Origin: Puccinellia tenuiflora
Taxonomy: Eukaryota; Streptophyta; Magnoliopsida; Poales; Poaceae
NCBI GenBank assembly: GCA_012064385.1
Contig: QRDG01000527.1
Coordinates: 2,370,349 to 2,434,348, forward strand
Length of the DNA: 64,000 nucleotides
Direction of reading: 5' to 3'
The translations under genes and the position numbers were made by a program. The notes below the pieces were generated by a model that did no database searches, had not been told where the DNA came from, and saw only the letters and a list, made by a program, of their open reading frames with translations. Position 1 is the stretch's first letter. Every line of letters begins with the position of its first letter. Positions 1-11,611 of this stretch are shown here, in pieces.

Positions 1-1137
1 AGTGGGAGTGATAAAGCGTGAAGGTAGGTCGGAACGCCCGTGGCATGAGGATTCTAGACTAGCTCGATGGCTTGAAGAAAAGGGGAAAATAATCATGTGT
101 AAAGATTTGTGCACTTCTTTGAGTTTTGTATGAAACATTTACATTTTGAACCGATGTCCTCACTATCATGCACATTAATGTTTTTGTAATATCCAGTGAG
201 AAAAATTACATGGTGTACATGCCAAATCTTTTTCTGGGAAGAATATATACTCTTAAAGTGAAAATACTTGATTTTGTGTTAATCCGAAGGGAAATTCGTT
301 TCGGAACTTGGAAGCATATGCTCCCACCACTCGAAAAACATTTTGAAAAGTCAAAAAATCCTGAACAAAAATATGGCGCGTATATCTCGATGTTCTGTGT
401 GCGCACAACAAGTTTCACGGAAAAACAATATTTTTTGTTACCTGTGTAAAAAAGACAAAAAATGTCTCGTGAAAAGCCTTTTATTAGCATCAATTTTTTT
501 TTGCACACGACACAAGAAATATCGGTTCTCCGTTAAACGACTTTGTCAGTATATAGAATGTTGAGATGCATTCATGGAATTTTTTATCTGAAATTTTGAA
601 GTTTCAAAATTTTCTTAAAATGCATTTAAAAACCGGGAGCATATGCTCCTGGGAGCCAAACTCCACCCCCTAACCAAACCCATTACAACTCAATAAAAAT
701 TTCATGGATATTATCTAGGTTTATGTATCTTGCTGAATGGATATTTTAGGAGTTGCATATCATGTCTCTAATTTGATAAGAATTAGTCAGTGAAAGTTTC
801 GCGTCGTGTTGGAGAAAATTATCGAAAGTGTGCCGCAATTAAATCTTGACTCCTTCCCTAAATTTTAGCCTTCTTTTACCGCCTTTTCTACTCCCATACC
901 TCGGAGAGAGGTGAATTCCATCGTGAAATGGGGTGAGGTGACTATGGGGACACATTTCTCTGTTGGCGCACTATACCACACAACGTTGGCGCACTATACA
1001 ACTGGCGAACCACACAACGTGTCACGGACGTGTTGAAACTAGCCAGATTCTATGACACGTTGCGGTCAATGAAAACTTACTCATAAATATCCGTAACATT
1101 TTTTTCACCCGTTACAACGCACGGGCATATTAGCTAG
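1..1137 (+). mobile_element. 3' part of a Helitron-like element, left end outside window
   Basis: The right edge has a typical Helitron 3' terminus: a short hairpin at 1108-1125 (CCCGT stem, ACGGG partner) followed about 8 bases later by CTAG at 1134-1137 and then T. Helitrons insert between A and T without a target duplication, which fits. The rest is AT-rich, with no convincing gene; short reading frames at 168-564 overlap on both strands and look like chance. The 5' end is not in the window, so the length is unknown. The terminus is fairly clear; assigning all of 1-1107 to the same element is inference. Confidence 0.45.
308..658. repeat. possible foldback/MITE-like segment bounded by AGCATATGCT palindromes
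   Basis: Two copies of the palindrome AGCATATGCT lie at about 313-323 and 638-649, each next to CCC or GGG runs, with about 310 bp of AT-rich DNA between them. The spacing and terminal placement resemble a small non-autonomous DNA transposon. I could not define target duplications, so the boundaries are approximate. Confidence 0.25.
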
Positions 1138-3388
1138 TATATATCTCTATCTCTGCTACTTAAAAAGAATGTAACGTTCCTCATTCTGCCTCCCACGCGT
1201 TCTGCCTCTCCTTTCGTCCAACTCCGTTTAGCCCACCTCTTCGTCACACCTTCTTGGCGACTCGCGCAGCGGAAAGAAAATACTCCCGAGCAATTCCTCC
1301 CGAGAAGATCGCCGGCAGTTACTCCCGAGAAGATCGTTCCCTCCGCACGACAATACAAACGCGCTAGGTCTCCAGGTCGCTCCCAGGCCACTCCAAGGTG
1401 TCCGCGTCGCCGCCGCACAAACCTCACACACCTCGCCCACAGGCCACAGTCCTCACCGCCGCTTGAGGAGCCCGTCCCACGGCAGATAGTGGCGGCCGGG
1501 TGTCTACTCCGGTGTTCAATCCAGAAATCCAATCCTGTCGCCCAAACTGTCGCCCCAAAATCGACTGTGGCCTGTGCCGACCCAGATCTCGGCCACCATG
1601 ACCTCCGCCCTGACGGCGCGCGTCCCTGCTCCACCACGGAGCTCCCTGATGCTCTCCCCCCGGGGCGCACAGCTCGGCCATCCTCCTAGGCAGGCGGACG
1701 TTCTCCGCCGGGAGGCCTGTGCCTCTCCAGAACCTTCTCGCGGTTCTGCTCCAGCATAGAGTCCCATGTGCGCGCGGCTCGGCCACATTCGCCTCCGCGC
1801 CAACGGCGCGCCGCCTTGCTCCTCCACAGAGGTCATGTTGCTTCTTTCTGGCTTGCGCTGCCCGACCCCTCTGGCATTGGCTACGGCGCCTGCTCGTAGC
1901 CTGGTGACCATAGCTCAGGTCTGTTGACCTGTCGCCGGCAATTCAGTTGGCGCAGACTGGACCAGGCTTCGGGTCTCAGGTGTTGTTCGTGAGTTTGCTG
2001 CGTCTCGACAAGAAATCCGTGCTCAATCCATGTGTGTGAGCTGACCACGACTTATTTTCCGGTTGTATTGGTACAAGTCATTTGGATTTTTCATTCCCCA
2101 ATTGTCTCTCTCTCTTCATTCTCAGTCAACATGCAGCAACAGTTTCTTTATGTTCGATGTTAAATAAATGATACCAATTTTTCATGTTGTGCATTACTAG
2201 GAGACTGGCCGATTGTGCGTCCACCTACCAGAGTCTCTGGATCCGGCGCTCCTACATTCCTTTGTGCCTTTTGACTTTAAAGACGATTGTGTGGGTGGAG
2301 GATGGTACCGACTGCTTCTGCTCAACAATGGATGTCCACAGCGATATCAGACGATTCAACGAAATATCACGGTTTGTACAATATGTGGAGCTAGCATGCT
2401 ATTCCTTGGTCGCCTACACAATCTAAGGATTGTTCAATATTTTTCTGATTGTTGGCTGTAGTTATCACTGCACCCTCTCTAATATTTACACGAAGTCTGT
2501 TCAACTCAATGCCTTAGAGTAATACAATGCCTCTTGATTTCCATGGATAATATGGATCATTTTGTTGTTGGACATGCACTCCATGGCTGTGCGTTAGGAG
2601 CAGGCATGGGATATCTGAAACTAGCTTAATTTCTACCTAATTATTTGTTTTTTGTATGCTATGCTATAGGCAGTTGGTGTGGCATTTTGATAAATGGTTA
2701 AGTCAGTAGTTAATCAAACATGATACTTTTATCAATCAGATTACTCAATCTGTTCATAATTCTGTGAACATTTCTGTTCATAATTCTGTTCATAATTTCT
2801 ATGGTTAGATGATCATTTCTGTGAGTCCAACCTCCTCCAGCCCGACATGGTCTGAGATCGCCGCCAGCGCTTGCCGCGCGGCAGTCACCGTCGGCGCGAC
2901 TCTAATGTTCAGGTTTGTTTCGATTGCAAGCCAACTTCACAGGAATGCTGTTACCACAAATTTCTTCATCGATCTCCTCCTTGTCCAGGCAAAATAGAAG
3001 CTCGTCATCAGTAGTTTTATTCGGACAACAGATGACAACAGGCTGCACTATTGGTTTCCCGAGCTCTTTGTCAAACAATGACTCGCCAAGGCTTGCATGT
3101 TCTTATTTACAGGACCCATGCTATCTCTATCTCCCATCAGTAACACGACAGGTAGCTCAGGATATAATTCAAGGTCCTTCCGCAAATCTGAATGCTGAAT
3201 TAAGTTGTTTTTTAAACTGCTAATTGGTACAGAAGTTTACTGGTTTGAAGTATGGACAACAGTACTAATAAATAAGCAGTTCGCATATTCCATGGTGTCA
3301 TTAACAAATAAGAATACTGCTTAGGTTCATTACAACAATTTATGCAGAATTCTATTAGTTATGGTGCCATATAAATTGGAGGCTCTTA

Positions 3389-3656
3389 GGGTGTGTACAA
3401 CGGGGTTATCCCAGCCAATGTGTGGTTACGTATTAAACTCCTAGCGTCTCTAAAGCGTCAACGCAAATAAAGGAGGCGGGCGCTAAGTCTGTTTTTGTTT
3501 GCACGAAGAGAGAAAGAATAGCCAATAGGCGGCAGTCTTGGATCTGCCGTTAGCGTCAATCGTTAGGAGGCCGGGTGCTTGAGTGACTTTATAATTATGT
3601 GGTATTTTCCTTTCCTCTGTAAGCCACAGGATAAGCGGCGCCGATTGGACATGCCC
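3389..3656. mobile_element. PIF/Harbinger (Tourist-like) MITE
   Basis: A 268-bp segment starts GGGTGTGTACAAC and ends with a sequence whose reverse complement starts GGGCATGTCCAATC. The imperfect terminal inverted repeats share GGG..TGT.CAA..GG. It is flanked by TTA at 3386-3388 and TTA at 3657-3659, the usual 3-bp Harbinger target duplication. It has no coding capacity and is nested inside the Helitron-like unit. Confidence 0.6.
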
Positions 3657-4401
3657 TTATTTACCCTACATGTTTGTAGCTATACCATATCACACACCAA
3701 AAGTTAACATAAGGTACATTGGATCCACAAACTTTTTAAGGTCTTCTGGATCACGTAATGCACTAATGCATACCATGAATATTCAGCTGAAGTTATTTTG
3801 TCCCACATTCATATAACTGTTTTTCCTTCTCATGCATACATTCAGTTTGCATCACGGTGATGTTTGTTCTCCCCAAGGACCAATAAGTAGAGATGCAGAA
3901 GATAAACACATCATAATATGAGCAACACTGCTATGCATACGATGTTTTCTGTACGATTTTTGTACGACGCTGCATGCCAGCCTTGGATCAATCGGGCCAA
4001 ATTAAAGCAAGCCACTCGATACAGCACCGTACAGGAATCGTACGAGCAAGTGTCGTACGCACAGTACTTCCGTAATATGAGTTGCTTTTGTATGTTCTAC
4101 ATCAAATCGGGTTGCATGCGAGACACTAATTAAATGTATAAGGAAAGAAACTTGGGGGGCCGTGACATGAATTTTCTGAAGGGCCGTTTACACCAGTCTA
4201 TTAGTTTGATGGAACATGCTATCATCTTTATTGTGCTTGCATATCATGTACATGCTGGTACTGCTAACATGATATATTCAAGGGAGCATATCTAGGATGT
4301 GAGTGTCATGCTTTGTTTGCTTTCCTATATCCTGCGATGTTTGATTCCCCTTCTATTTACACATACTCATGTTCATAATTCTGTGTTATTCCCATCACCA
4401 G

Positions 4402-4563
4402 GAGGTGTTGGACGCAGTGGCAATGCGGTAGAAGCGGACGCGGGAAAGGAATGAGATGGAGCGGGAGAGGCGGGAAGTGGAGGAGGCCATGGAGGTGACT
4501 GAGGAGGAGATGGCAGCAGCCGATAATGTGGAGATGGACGAGGATCTTAAAATTGATCTTTAA
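4402..4563 (+). pseudogene. captured exon fragment, glutamate-rich, source gene not recognised
   Basis: A splice-acceptor-like CCATCACCAG ends at 4401. It is followed by a frame that reads EVLDAVAMR, an in-frame TAG, then a charged Glu/Arg/Met-rich stretch ending DEDLKIDL and TAA at 4561-4563. Exon-like borders inside a Helitron suggest a captured terminal exon. The early stop makes it non-functional. I do not recognise the donor gene. Confidence 0.3.
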
Positions 4564-5574
4564 AACATCGACCCAGTCCAAGGTGAGCTTGGGTATCTCT
4601 GAATGTTCATGACAACTGGTTTGCTTTGCTCTTTGCTTCAGCATAAGTCTTTTACTGTCACTAGAACATGCCAGTTTGGATGGTAGTAACTCTTACTTAT
4701 TATGATGTATTGAACACCCTGTTAATGTTCTGAATTATGGAGTATCGATCTGTTGGTATTAGAACTTTATAACCGTTCCTCTCTGCCTCCCAAATTTACC
4801 CTAATTTTGGCATGGTTCAGATGCACGAACGGCATCGTTCAGATGAGGGATTCACTCTCTTGCCATGATTTTTTAGTTGTTAAAATGCAACTCAGTGTGC
4901 TCTTTGTGTACTGCAACACTTATATAGCAGAGTCTTGCGTCACATAGTTACTTCAGTGTTGCTACCTATCTGTGAAGAAAGGTGATACTTTTTGTGGAGA
5001 TGAAGATGTCGCAGGGAGAGAAGCTGAGGAAGAAAGAAAAAGGCGCCCTTCTGCCTGCTCCAAACTTCCTTTGCACTTTACTAATTTGGTATGTAAACTT
5101 CAAGTTGCAGTAAATTAACAGTGAAATCACGTTAAAAAGATTAATAGTGAAATAAAAAACGCACGCGTGGATGCGGTGAAAGTCTCACCGACACTGACGA
5201 CGAATAGATTATCACCCGTAGCAACGCACGGGCAATTGGCTAGTATACTATATATATACTTAAAAAGAACAATAAGGTTCCATAGTCTGCCGATCAAGCG
5301 TTCTGTTTCGTCGCTTCGTCACACATTCGTCCCGCGTCGCGTCGCGAAATTTGTGCGCCTATGATACGTTTCTTTCCACTAAAATCCATCCCCGTAATCG
5401 CCGGCGTAGGCTCTTCTTCCCGTCTCATCTACTCACAGCTCTGACCTTCTCCTTCAATCAATCCCCTTTCTCTCTCTCTGCAAAGCGCAGCTCCCTGCTC
5501 TTCCAGGCGCCGCTGCAGCACAAATCGTCGATCCCCGCCGACGGCGTGCAATAGGCCACGTCGCTCACGGAGGC

Positions 5575-5900
5575 GCTGCATATCCCCACCGAGTAGACCA
5601 CACTGGTGCTCGGGACACTCGCCGCGGTGCTCCCCACCCACGATGACCCCGTACTCGCCGCGGATGAGGCCGACCTCCGCGACGTGATGCGATGCAGATC
5701 CCCGCCGAGCTGGACACGCTAGCGCTCGGGACGCTCGCCGCGGTGCTCCCCACACACGACGACCCCGCGCTTTCCGCGGACGAGGCCGACCTCCGCGAGG
5801 TGCTCCTGTTCCTCTACATCCATTCATACAAGCGCCTCGTGCCGACGTGTGGCCATCCACCTCCGCGTTCGACGGCTACCGCTACGCGCTCTCCCGATCA
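5575..5900 (+). pseudogene. captured gene fragment with internal 116-bp tandem duplication (possibly TBCC-domain protein 1-like)
   Basis: Two adjacent copies, around 5575-5690 and 5692-5808 (period about 116 bp), encode versions of a peptide with motifs such as LALGTLAAVLPTHDDP and EADLREVLLFLYIHSYKRLVP. The first copy has an in-frame TAG; the second is open and followed by a GT-rich region near 5900 (CAAGGTCAGC) that could be a splice donor. The text recalls the N-terminal part of plant TBCC-domain-containing protein 1, but that is from memory and weak. Tandem duplication after capture by the Helitron is the simplest reading. Confidence 0.4.
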
Positions 5901-6718
5901 AGGTCAGCTTCTGATCAATCCATGTCAGGCGCTACTCTGTGACATCTCTCTCGTTATGATGGGTGTGTGTTCGATTGAGGAGCCCCTAATTCCTGTCCGG
6001 GACATGGATTTGTTTTCGATTTTTTCAAGATTGAGAAATGATAGCTGTGCCAAAGGGTTTTATCTGAAGCGATTCTTACTAATCTTTTGTAAATTTGATT
6101 TCACACGACATGCATGAAGCACTGATAATTCTGGGAGCTGCCTTATGATACTTCACACGACATGCATTGGAAGCACCAATAGAAAAGAAGACATTGCCAC
6201 TTCATAAGAGCATAGGTAATTCCATTTATGTGCATTGTATGGTATTGGTGAATGGTAATGTACTCAGACTTCTAGCAACCCCGGTTCTCAGCTGCTTGGA
6301 GTTAGTGGCCGATGGGGTTTTTGATGATTCAGTCCATGATCAGATTGATTGTTAGTTACAATGGAGCAAAGTTCAGAATGCAATATTGTATCCTCTGTAT
6401 GCGCCATTCGGCAATTTCCTGATTGAATCTTGAAAATAGTAGCGGCTTAATTATTTCACTTTGTTTGATCAATTGTTATAGGTGCTTACTCGCACCAAAC
6501 TTTATTTATTTTGCAGGCCAAAGATTTTCAATTGCTCAAATCGAGGAGTTATGTGAAAATCCTACACGGTCTATATAAAATGACCAAATTACTGATATTG
6601 TTGTGTTTCTTCACCATACTGATGGCCTCTCAAAGCATATGGATTCTTTTACTAGCACCATACCTTGCAATATTATTTATTTCCTGACCTATGCTATCCA
6701 CTGTCTTTCTTTGTACAG

Positions 6719-6935
6719 GGACCAGGTTTGCACAGGCTTTCTAAAAGATGGCAAGCCCATAAAGCTAACTCAGGGGCAAGAAATTACCATCACCATCGTT
6801 TATACTATCAAGGGTGATGAGTCCGTGATTTCCATGAGCTCCAAAAGTTGGCTATAAATATGAAGCCTGGGAGCACTATATTATGCGCTGATGGCACCAT
6901 CACACTCACGACACTTTCTTGCAATCCTCAGCAAG
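6719..6935 (+). pseudogene. captured exon of cytosolic pyruvate kinase
   Basis: The fragment reads CTGFLKDGKPIKLTQGQEIT, then YTIKGDESVISMS, and after a one-base frame break at about 6840-6848, KPGSTILCADGTITLT and LSCNPQQG. This is the pyruvate kinase region following the first catalytic segment, a well-conserved part of the plant cytosolic enzyme that converts phosphoenolpyruvate to pyruvate. A polypyrimidine tract and ACAG end at 6718 and AAG|GT lies at 6935-6937, so the exon was copied with its intron borders, meaning capture at DNA level. The frame break and lack of the rest of the enzyme make it non-functional. Confidence 0.85.
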
Positions 6936-8603
6936 GTCTTTTTTTTCCAGTGTTATCCATGCTTGAATTTATCTTGGTATCATGCAAGGTGTTGATTATC
7001 AGTGATAATTTTCTCCTCAGTGCTAACGTAGAGCGTCATGTAAAATGTGCAGTGTATCTGTGCATGTTCTTATGTGGTTGTTCAAGCTATATTGCTCAAG
7101 GTATGTCCTTAAGATCCTATGCAAGGTCCTTACATTGTTGTTCAAAGGTTATTTCTTATGCCGGATGAAAATTTGCTTACACAATAGATAAATATGTATT
7201 AGTTATTTCCCTTTTTACAATCATCATTAAATTTAGATGTACATGGGGTGGGTTGCTGTTTTGTTAATAAACTTGCTTGTTTTGTTAATAATATTATTTA
7301 TTAAAATTAGATGTACTTGAAGAAGTCGTAGAGCAGTGGTTAGTGATTCAGAGAAAAATGGAAATGCTCTTAAGGAGGAATCTATGGAATTAATGATTAG
7401 ATTGGGATGTGGTTTTGAGTCGGGGTAGTCTGAGGGGGGAACATTGATTCATCCAGCACCTCACTGAAAATGGAAATTCTGAGAAGGGTATTAGTGCTCT
7501 TTTAGGAGAAGTTCTGAAATCAGATGTGCGTAGCACTGAGCTGCATCACTTCTTAATGACCCTGAGGCGCATCCAGTAGAATAATCTGCTGATGTAAATA
7601 ATAATCCTTCTTTCTAGTGGTTCCTCTGTACCTGAGAACATTCAGTTCATCAGCAGAATTGGAGGTATGTTGTGTTTTTACTTCTCCTGGTACCATATTT
7701 ATCATCATAGCTACGTAATGACGATGCACCAGATATGTAGTTGGTTGTGTAGTGATATTGTGATAAAGAAAAGGAGATTTGCTCTAGAAAAATACGAGTT
7801 GTTTGTACCATTTATTAGTAATATAGCATAATTTGTATGCATATGTCTATGCCCAAAGTCACTTAAACATGAGTTAAAGATCAAATGGATTTCAACCCAT
7901 CCAAATAGCATTCTTGGTTCTGATCACAGTAGTTTATTTAGTAATAGGCTCAACAAGTTTTACATTACACTTCGAATCGCTAAATGGTAATCGTGGGTAA
8001 GTTGATGCATAATCAAATGGTGTAAAAGATCATATATAATTTGTACTCAAGCTGCAGAATCATCTTGTGTAGTAGCTGTAACGTCCGGGGTTTTTCCCAA
8101 ATTAGTTTTTGTTTGTTTTTCTTTTGGCATCATCATGACATCATGCACCACAATCACCTTGCATTTTCGGCAAAAGAAAAATCAAAATATTATTTTAGCT
8201 AAATTATTTTTGATTTGCAAATTAATCCGAGGATTTAATAAAGTCCACCCCTCTCTTTTTCTTTTCTCAAAACTTTTTCAAATATTATTTGGAAATATTT
8301 GACAAACTATTTTTAATCAAGAACAAAGTTATAAAAATGTTTGCAAAACTCCCTCTCCTTTTTCATCTCTTATTTCTCTCTTTTTCCTAATTCCGAAATT
8401 GGGAAAATCACCAAAATTCGCAGCAGGCCTTGGGGTCCCTTCTGGCACCTCTACCTTTCTCCAAACAGCCCACCAGCCGGCCCTTTTCTCTTTCTCCCTG
8501 GCCCAACAACCCCTTCTCTCGTTTCTCTGCCGTCAGGGAGCAGGGGCGAAAGCACGCATGGTGCCGTCTCCATGCCACGCCACCCCACCTGCTCCTTGCC
8601 TCC

Positions 8604-8611
8604 TATAAAAA
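8604..8611 (+). promoter_or_regulatory. TATA box of the 5' LTR
   Basis: CCTATAAAAATCC lies about 40 bp upstream of a CT-rich stretch containing AACCCTAGCCC, a common start of plant transcripts. The same motif is at 12579-12586 in the 3' LTR. It is the best candidate for the element's own promoter. Confidence 0.55.
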
Positions 8612-8727
8612 TCCAGCACCGGCTCCTCCCTCTCCAACCCTAGCCCTTTTCCCCTCCTGCCGCCGCCACTCTCTTCTTCTTCTCCCTTTCTTTCTTCTTC
8701 ACCACCGAGAGCCACCATGACTTGCAC

Positions 8728-8970
8728 ATGAAGCTCCACGAAGCCGTCCTCGTGGTCGCCGCGAAGGAGGACCGTGGCCGGGAATCAAACCAAGACGGTG
8801 TCCTCTTCCGAATTTCTGAAGCAGCCGGAGCTGGAGCCGCACGGGATCAACGACAGGATCTTCTTCCCCTCGTCAGCTACGTCAGGCTGCCGCACGCCGC
8901 CATGGACGCCGAGTTCTTCTTCCCCTCCGTCCTGCTCCTGCCTCTAGATCTCGCCCTCGACCTCCCCTAG
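8728..8970 (+). CDS. small LTR-embedded open frame, 80 codons, function unknown
   Basis: An ATG at 8728 opens an 80-residue frame starting MKLHEAVLVVAAKEDRGRE and ending LALDLP. It sits about 115 bp downstream of the LTR TATA box. A very short upstream frame (ATG at 8717, five codons) precedes it with a better start context. The second LTR (12703-12945) has the same frame without change. I see no known domain. The GC-rich leader plus frame look like a captured piece of a cellular gene, but the lack of change may only reflect recent LTR duplication. Confidence 0.2.
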   Translation: MKLHEAVLVVAAKEDRGRESNQDGVLFRISEAAGAGAARDQRQDLLPLVSYVRLPHAAMDAEFFFPSVLLLPLDLALDLP

Positions 8971-9340
8971 GTGACGCTCCTGTTTTCCCTCTCTTCCGTG
9001 ACTCCTTTGCATCATCCCCTCGTCGATTTGTTCGTGCACATCGTCGTCAGCCATGGCCAGAAGCTCGTGCTTTTGACCCACTCGCTGCTCTTTGCACCTT
9101 GCACCAGCCAGGAGCACACACATAGCAGCAGCACCCGCACACCAGCACCCCCGACGCACACGCACGCACACTCCCCTGCACCCTCGAACTCGCGCATGCC
9201 CGCAAGGAATCAGCAGCGCTGCTGCAGTTCCGTCGCCGTCGATTCTCTGAACCTGAAAGAGCGCAGCTTGCAGTTTGCACATTCAGTTAACTTCACCACT
9301 ATGCTTCATGTACTGTCAGATCCGGATCCCATCACCACCA

Positions 9341-9405
9341 CCGAGCCAGCCCAGTGGCTTCGTTCCTTGCTCCCGCACCCGTGAGGCCCAAGTTCGAATC
9401 CTGCT
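9341..9405 (+). other. tRNA-like / SINE-head-like module inside the LTR
   Basis: AGCCCAGTGG (A-box-like) at 9348-9357 and AGTTCGAATCC (B-box-like) at 9391-9401 are spaced as in a tRNA: 43 bases from G10 to G53. The module is followed by GGTAGCACCA, which looks like an acceptor end with CCA. The arms do not fold well (anticodon stem and T33 are poor), so it is a relic or a SINE head rather than a tRNA gene. The copy in the other LTR is at about 13318-13381. Confidence 0.35.
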
Positions 9406-11611
9406 GGTAGCACCAAAGGCCATCCTTTTTCTGTCTTTTATTCTTTTTGCAAATTATGTTTTAAACCATAACTTTGGATCTATAACTCCAAATACAAAGT
9501 ATATTATATGAATTTTGATCAGAAAAATGTAAGGAATATGAATATGCCATCCATGCTTTTGTTTGCATCATGTAGGTTGCACCTTAGATGTAGTTTATAT
9601 ATATCATCTAATTAATTAAATATGGAATGTGAGGGGAATTAATTTAATTATTGTCCCTATTCCATTTAATTTTGTTTAGCTCACCCATGCCTTGTTCCAC
9701 CTTGCTAATAACATTTAATTTTGATGGTTAGAAAAATAACTTGAACCATATGATTATTTGTCGGGACCTCGGTCCCATTTAATTTGGCTTAGGTGCATCT
9801 CCTCTTGTTTTGCCATGTCATGCATGCATTGCATCAACATGCCGATCCTTTTGCCGTAGAAGTAAAATGCATCTTTTGCCTTCCAGTGTTCGTTGCTTCT
9901 TTGGGATAGGCCGTTAAGTTGATGTGAGCAACGACAAGTTCTGCTATCTCTACCGGATTGCAGGCAAGTGATACTCCCTTGCTATCTTCGCTTGTTTTCT
10001 GCCTCTCACTCGTCCTATCTTTTGTTCCTTGCTAGCCTTATATTGCGATGCTTGTGTCCCGATCCTATATGCATGTTTACCTTGCAGCCATGATATGCCA
10101 CCACCCCCACAACCTACTACCCTGTTGCTTGTTTATCTTGTTGGCCTTGCGAGTCGTAGTGCATGCTTAGGTTTGTTTTGCTCGAGTCATGTTCTAGTCT
10201 TGTTATAATTTGATAGTCGGGTTAATTCACATGATAATCTTTAATGTTTGGCGATGGGATACAATTAATAAAGATAAGGCACCGGCGGAAGGCCAATCGT
10301 GGTGATTTGTTCTGCTAGTGTCGCCTAGGACCCGAGTTCTTGTCCTCTGATCCAAGACTGAGCGCACTACCCACATGTGGGAGGAAATGGGACTCCCCTC
10401 GACCTAGTACCGGATCTGCAGCCTCGTCCAGGGCGCCACAAGTAGTTCGGGTGTTTCCATTTGCGCGACGCTTTATTTTGATGCAGGTACGGATGGGACG
10501 CCTCCGATACGATGATGGTTACTTACGGTAGGGCTGCGGAGCGTTCGTTTATCGAGTGTGGAAGGAGGGGCAATCGTATGAGTGTTCCCTCCCGAAGCCG
10601 TTCTCGCATCGGCTAGGTCCACCTCGGAGCTTCGGCCGGACTTTCAAGGTGGGTCAGACTTAGCTAGGTGGTTCCCTGGACAAGTGCGGTAGTGAAGGAA
10701 AGTGTAGCGTCGGATACCCTGCCGGCACACCTTAGGAAGTGTGCTAATAGCTGGCAACAAGGGTTGAAGTGCGTGTGGTTACATTTGTGCACCCCTGCAG
10801 GGTTAAATCTTTTCGAAAAGCCGTGTCCGCGGTTATGGACGACTTGGTGAAATGTGCTGGCTAACAAGATCATAGACAACTTACACCTAATGATAATAAG
10901 ATGATTAGTAAGATAGAACTACTTCAATAATAAAATTATAAAATTGCCAACTGTGTGAGTGCCTTTGGGCTTGCTGCTCGTGGTTAATCGGGCTGGTAAG
11001 GAATTGGCTGGGTATGTTTGGTGTTAGTATAGTTGGCTACCTAAGCGCTCTCTTACCTCTTCTCTATTAGACGATTGTTGCAGAGTGTCTCTATAGGTTG
11101 ATAGTGCTGCTTGCTGCCGCCTCAATCGCTAACCCTTTTCCCCGGAATTCCAGCTTTGATATCTTGTGAGTATTACTTGCCAGTACTGTTTTATAGTACT
11201 GACCCCTTCGGGGCTGCTATTCCAATGCAGCCAAACAGGTTTGAAGTCTGACGATGTTAGCTTGGGAATCCCTCTGGCTAGGCTTGGCCTGGGCAGGGTT
11301 ATGGTGCTTGGTTATCTTCAGAACTCTTAGTCCATATTTGTATTCTTATCCGTACTCGGATACTATTTCGCTTCCGCTGTTGTTTGGATCTTTGTATTGT
11401 ATCTTTGCTCTTGACTCGGTGAGTCGTTGTTGTATATATGTTTCTTTTGTGGGTTCCATCGAGGACTATTGTAATGTTATCACAATTCCACCCGCATAAT
11501 GTGTGTGTTGCGACGTGCATATTATGCCTGGTGGGCGTCCTTTAGGATCGTTATTATGCGGATTTGGCTGGAATGCTAAAATCTGCATAGTACCGATCTT
11601 GGGGCGTTACA

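Larger units (their letters stand above)
1144..5243 (+). mobile_element. Helitron-like element carrying gene fragments
   Basis: The left end begins with TC at 1144, preceded by A, and runs into an ACTTAAAAAG block that is shared with the start of the next unit near 5260. The right end has a hairpin at 5215-5232 (CCCGT/ACGGG) followed by CTAG at 5240-5243 and T at 5244. The interior holds a GC-rich leader (about 1170-1910), exon-like fragments and a Harbinger MITE at 3389-3656. There is no Rep/helicase gene, so the unit is non-autonomous. The long overlapping GC-rich frames at 1134-1911 occur on both strands and I do not accept them as genes. Confidence 0.55.
8077..11611 (+). repeat. 5' LTR (3535 bp)
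   Basis: It starts TGTAACGTCC and ends GCGTTACA, with inverted TGTAAC/GTTACA ends. It contains a TATA box at 8604-8611, a GC-rich leader-like region, a small open frame and a tRNA-like module at 9341-9405. It matches 12051-15588 almost base for base except for a divergent patch at about 9848-9962. Confidence 0.95.

Noticed and set aside
1134..1911. Overlapping 120-180 codon frames in the second Helitron-like unit
   Set aside because: Frames occur on both strands of GC-rich DNA, lack domains, and have no consistent splice sites.
9341..9405. Functional tRNA gene
   Set aside because: Box spacing is right but the acceptor and anticodon stems do not pair and the base before the anticodon is not T.
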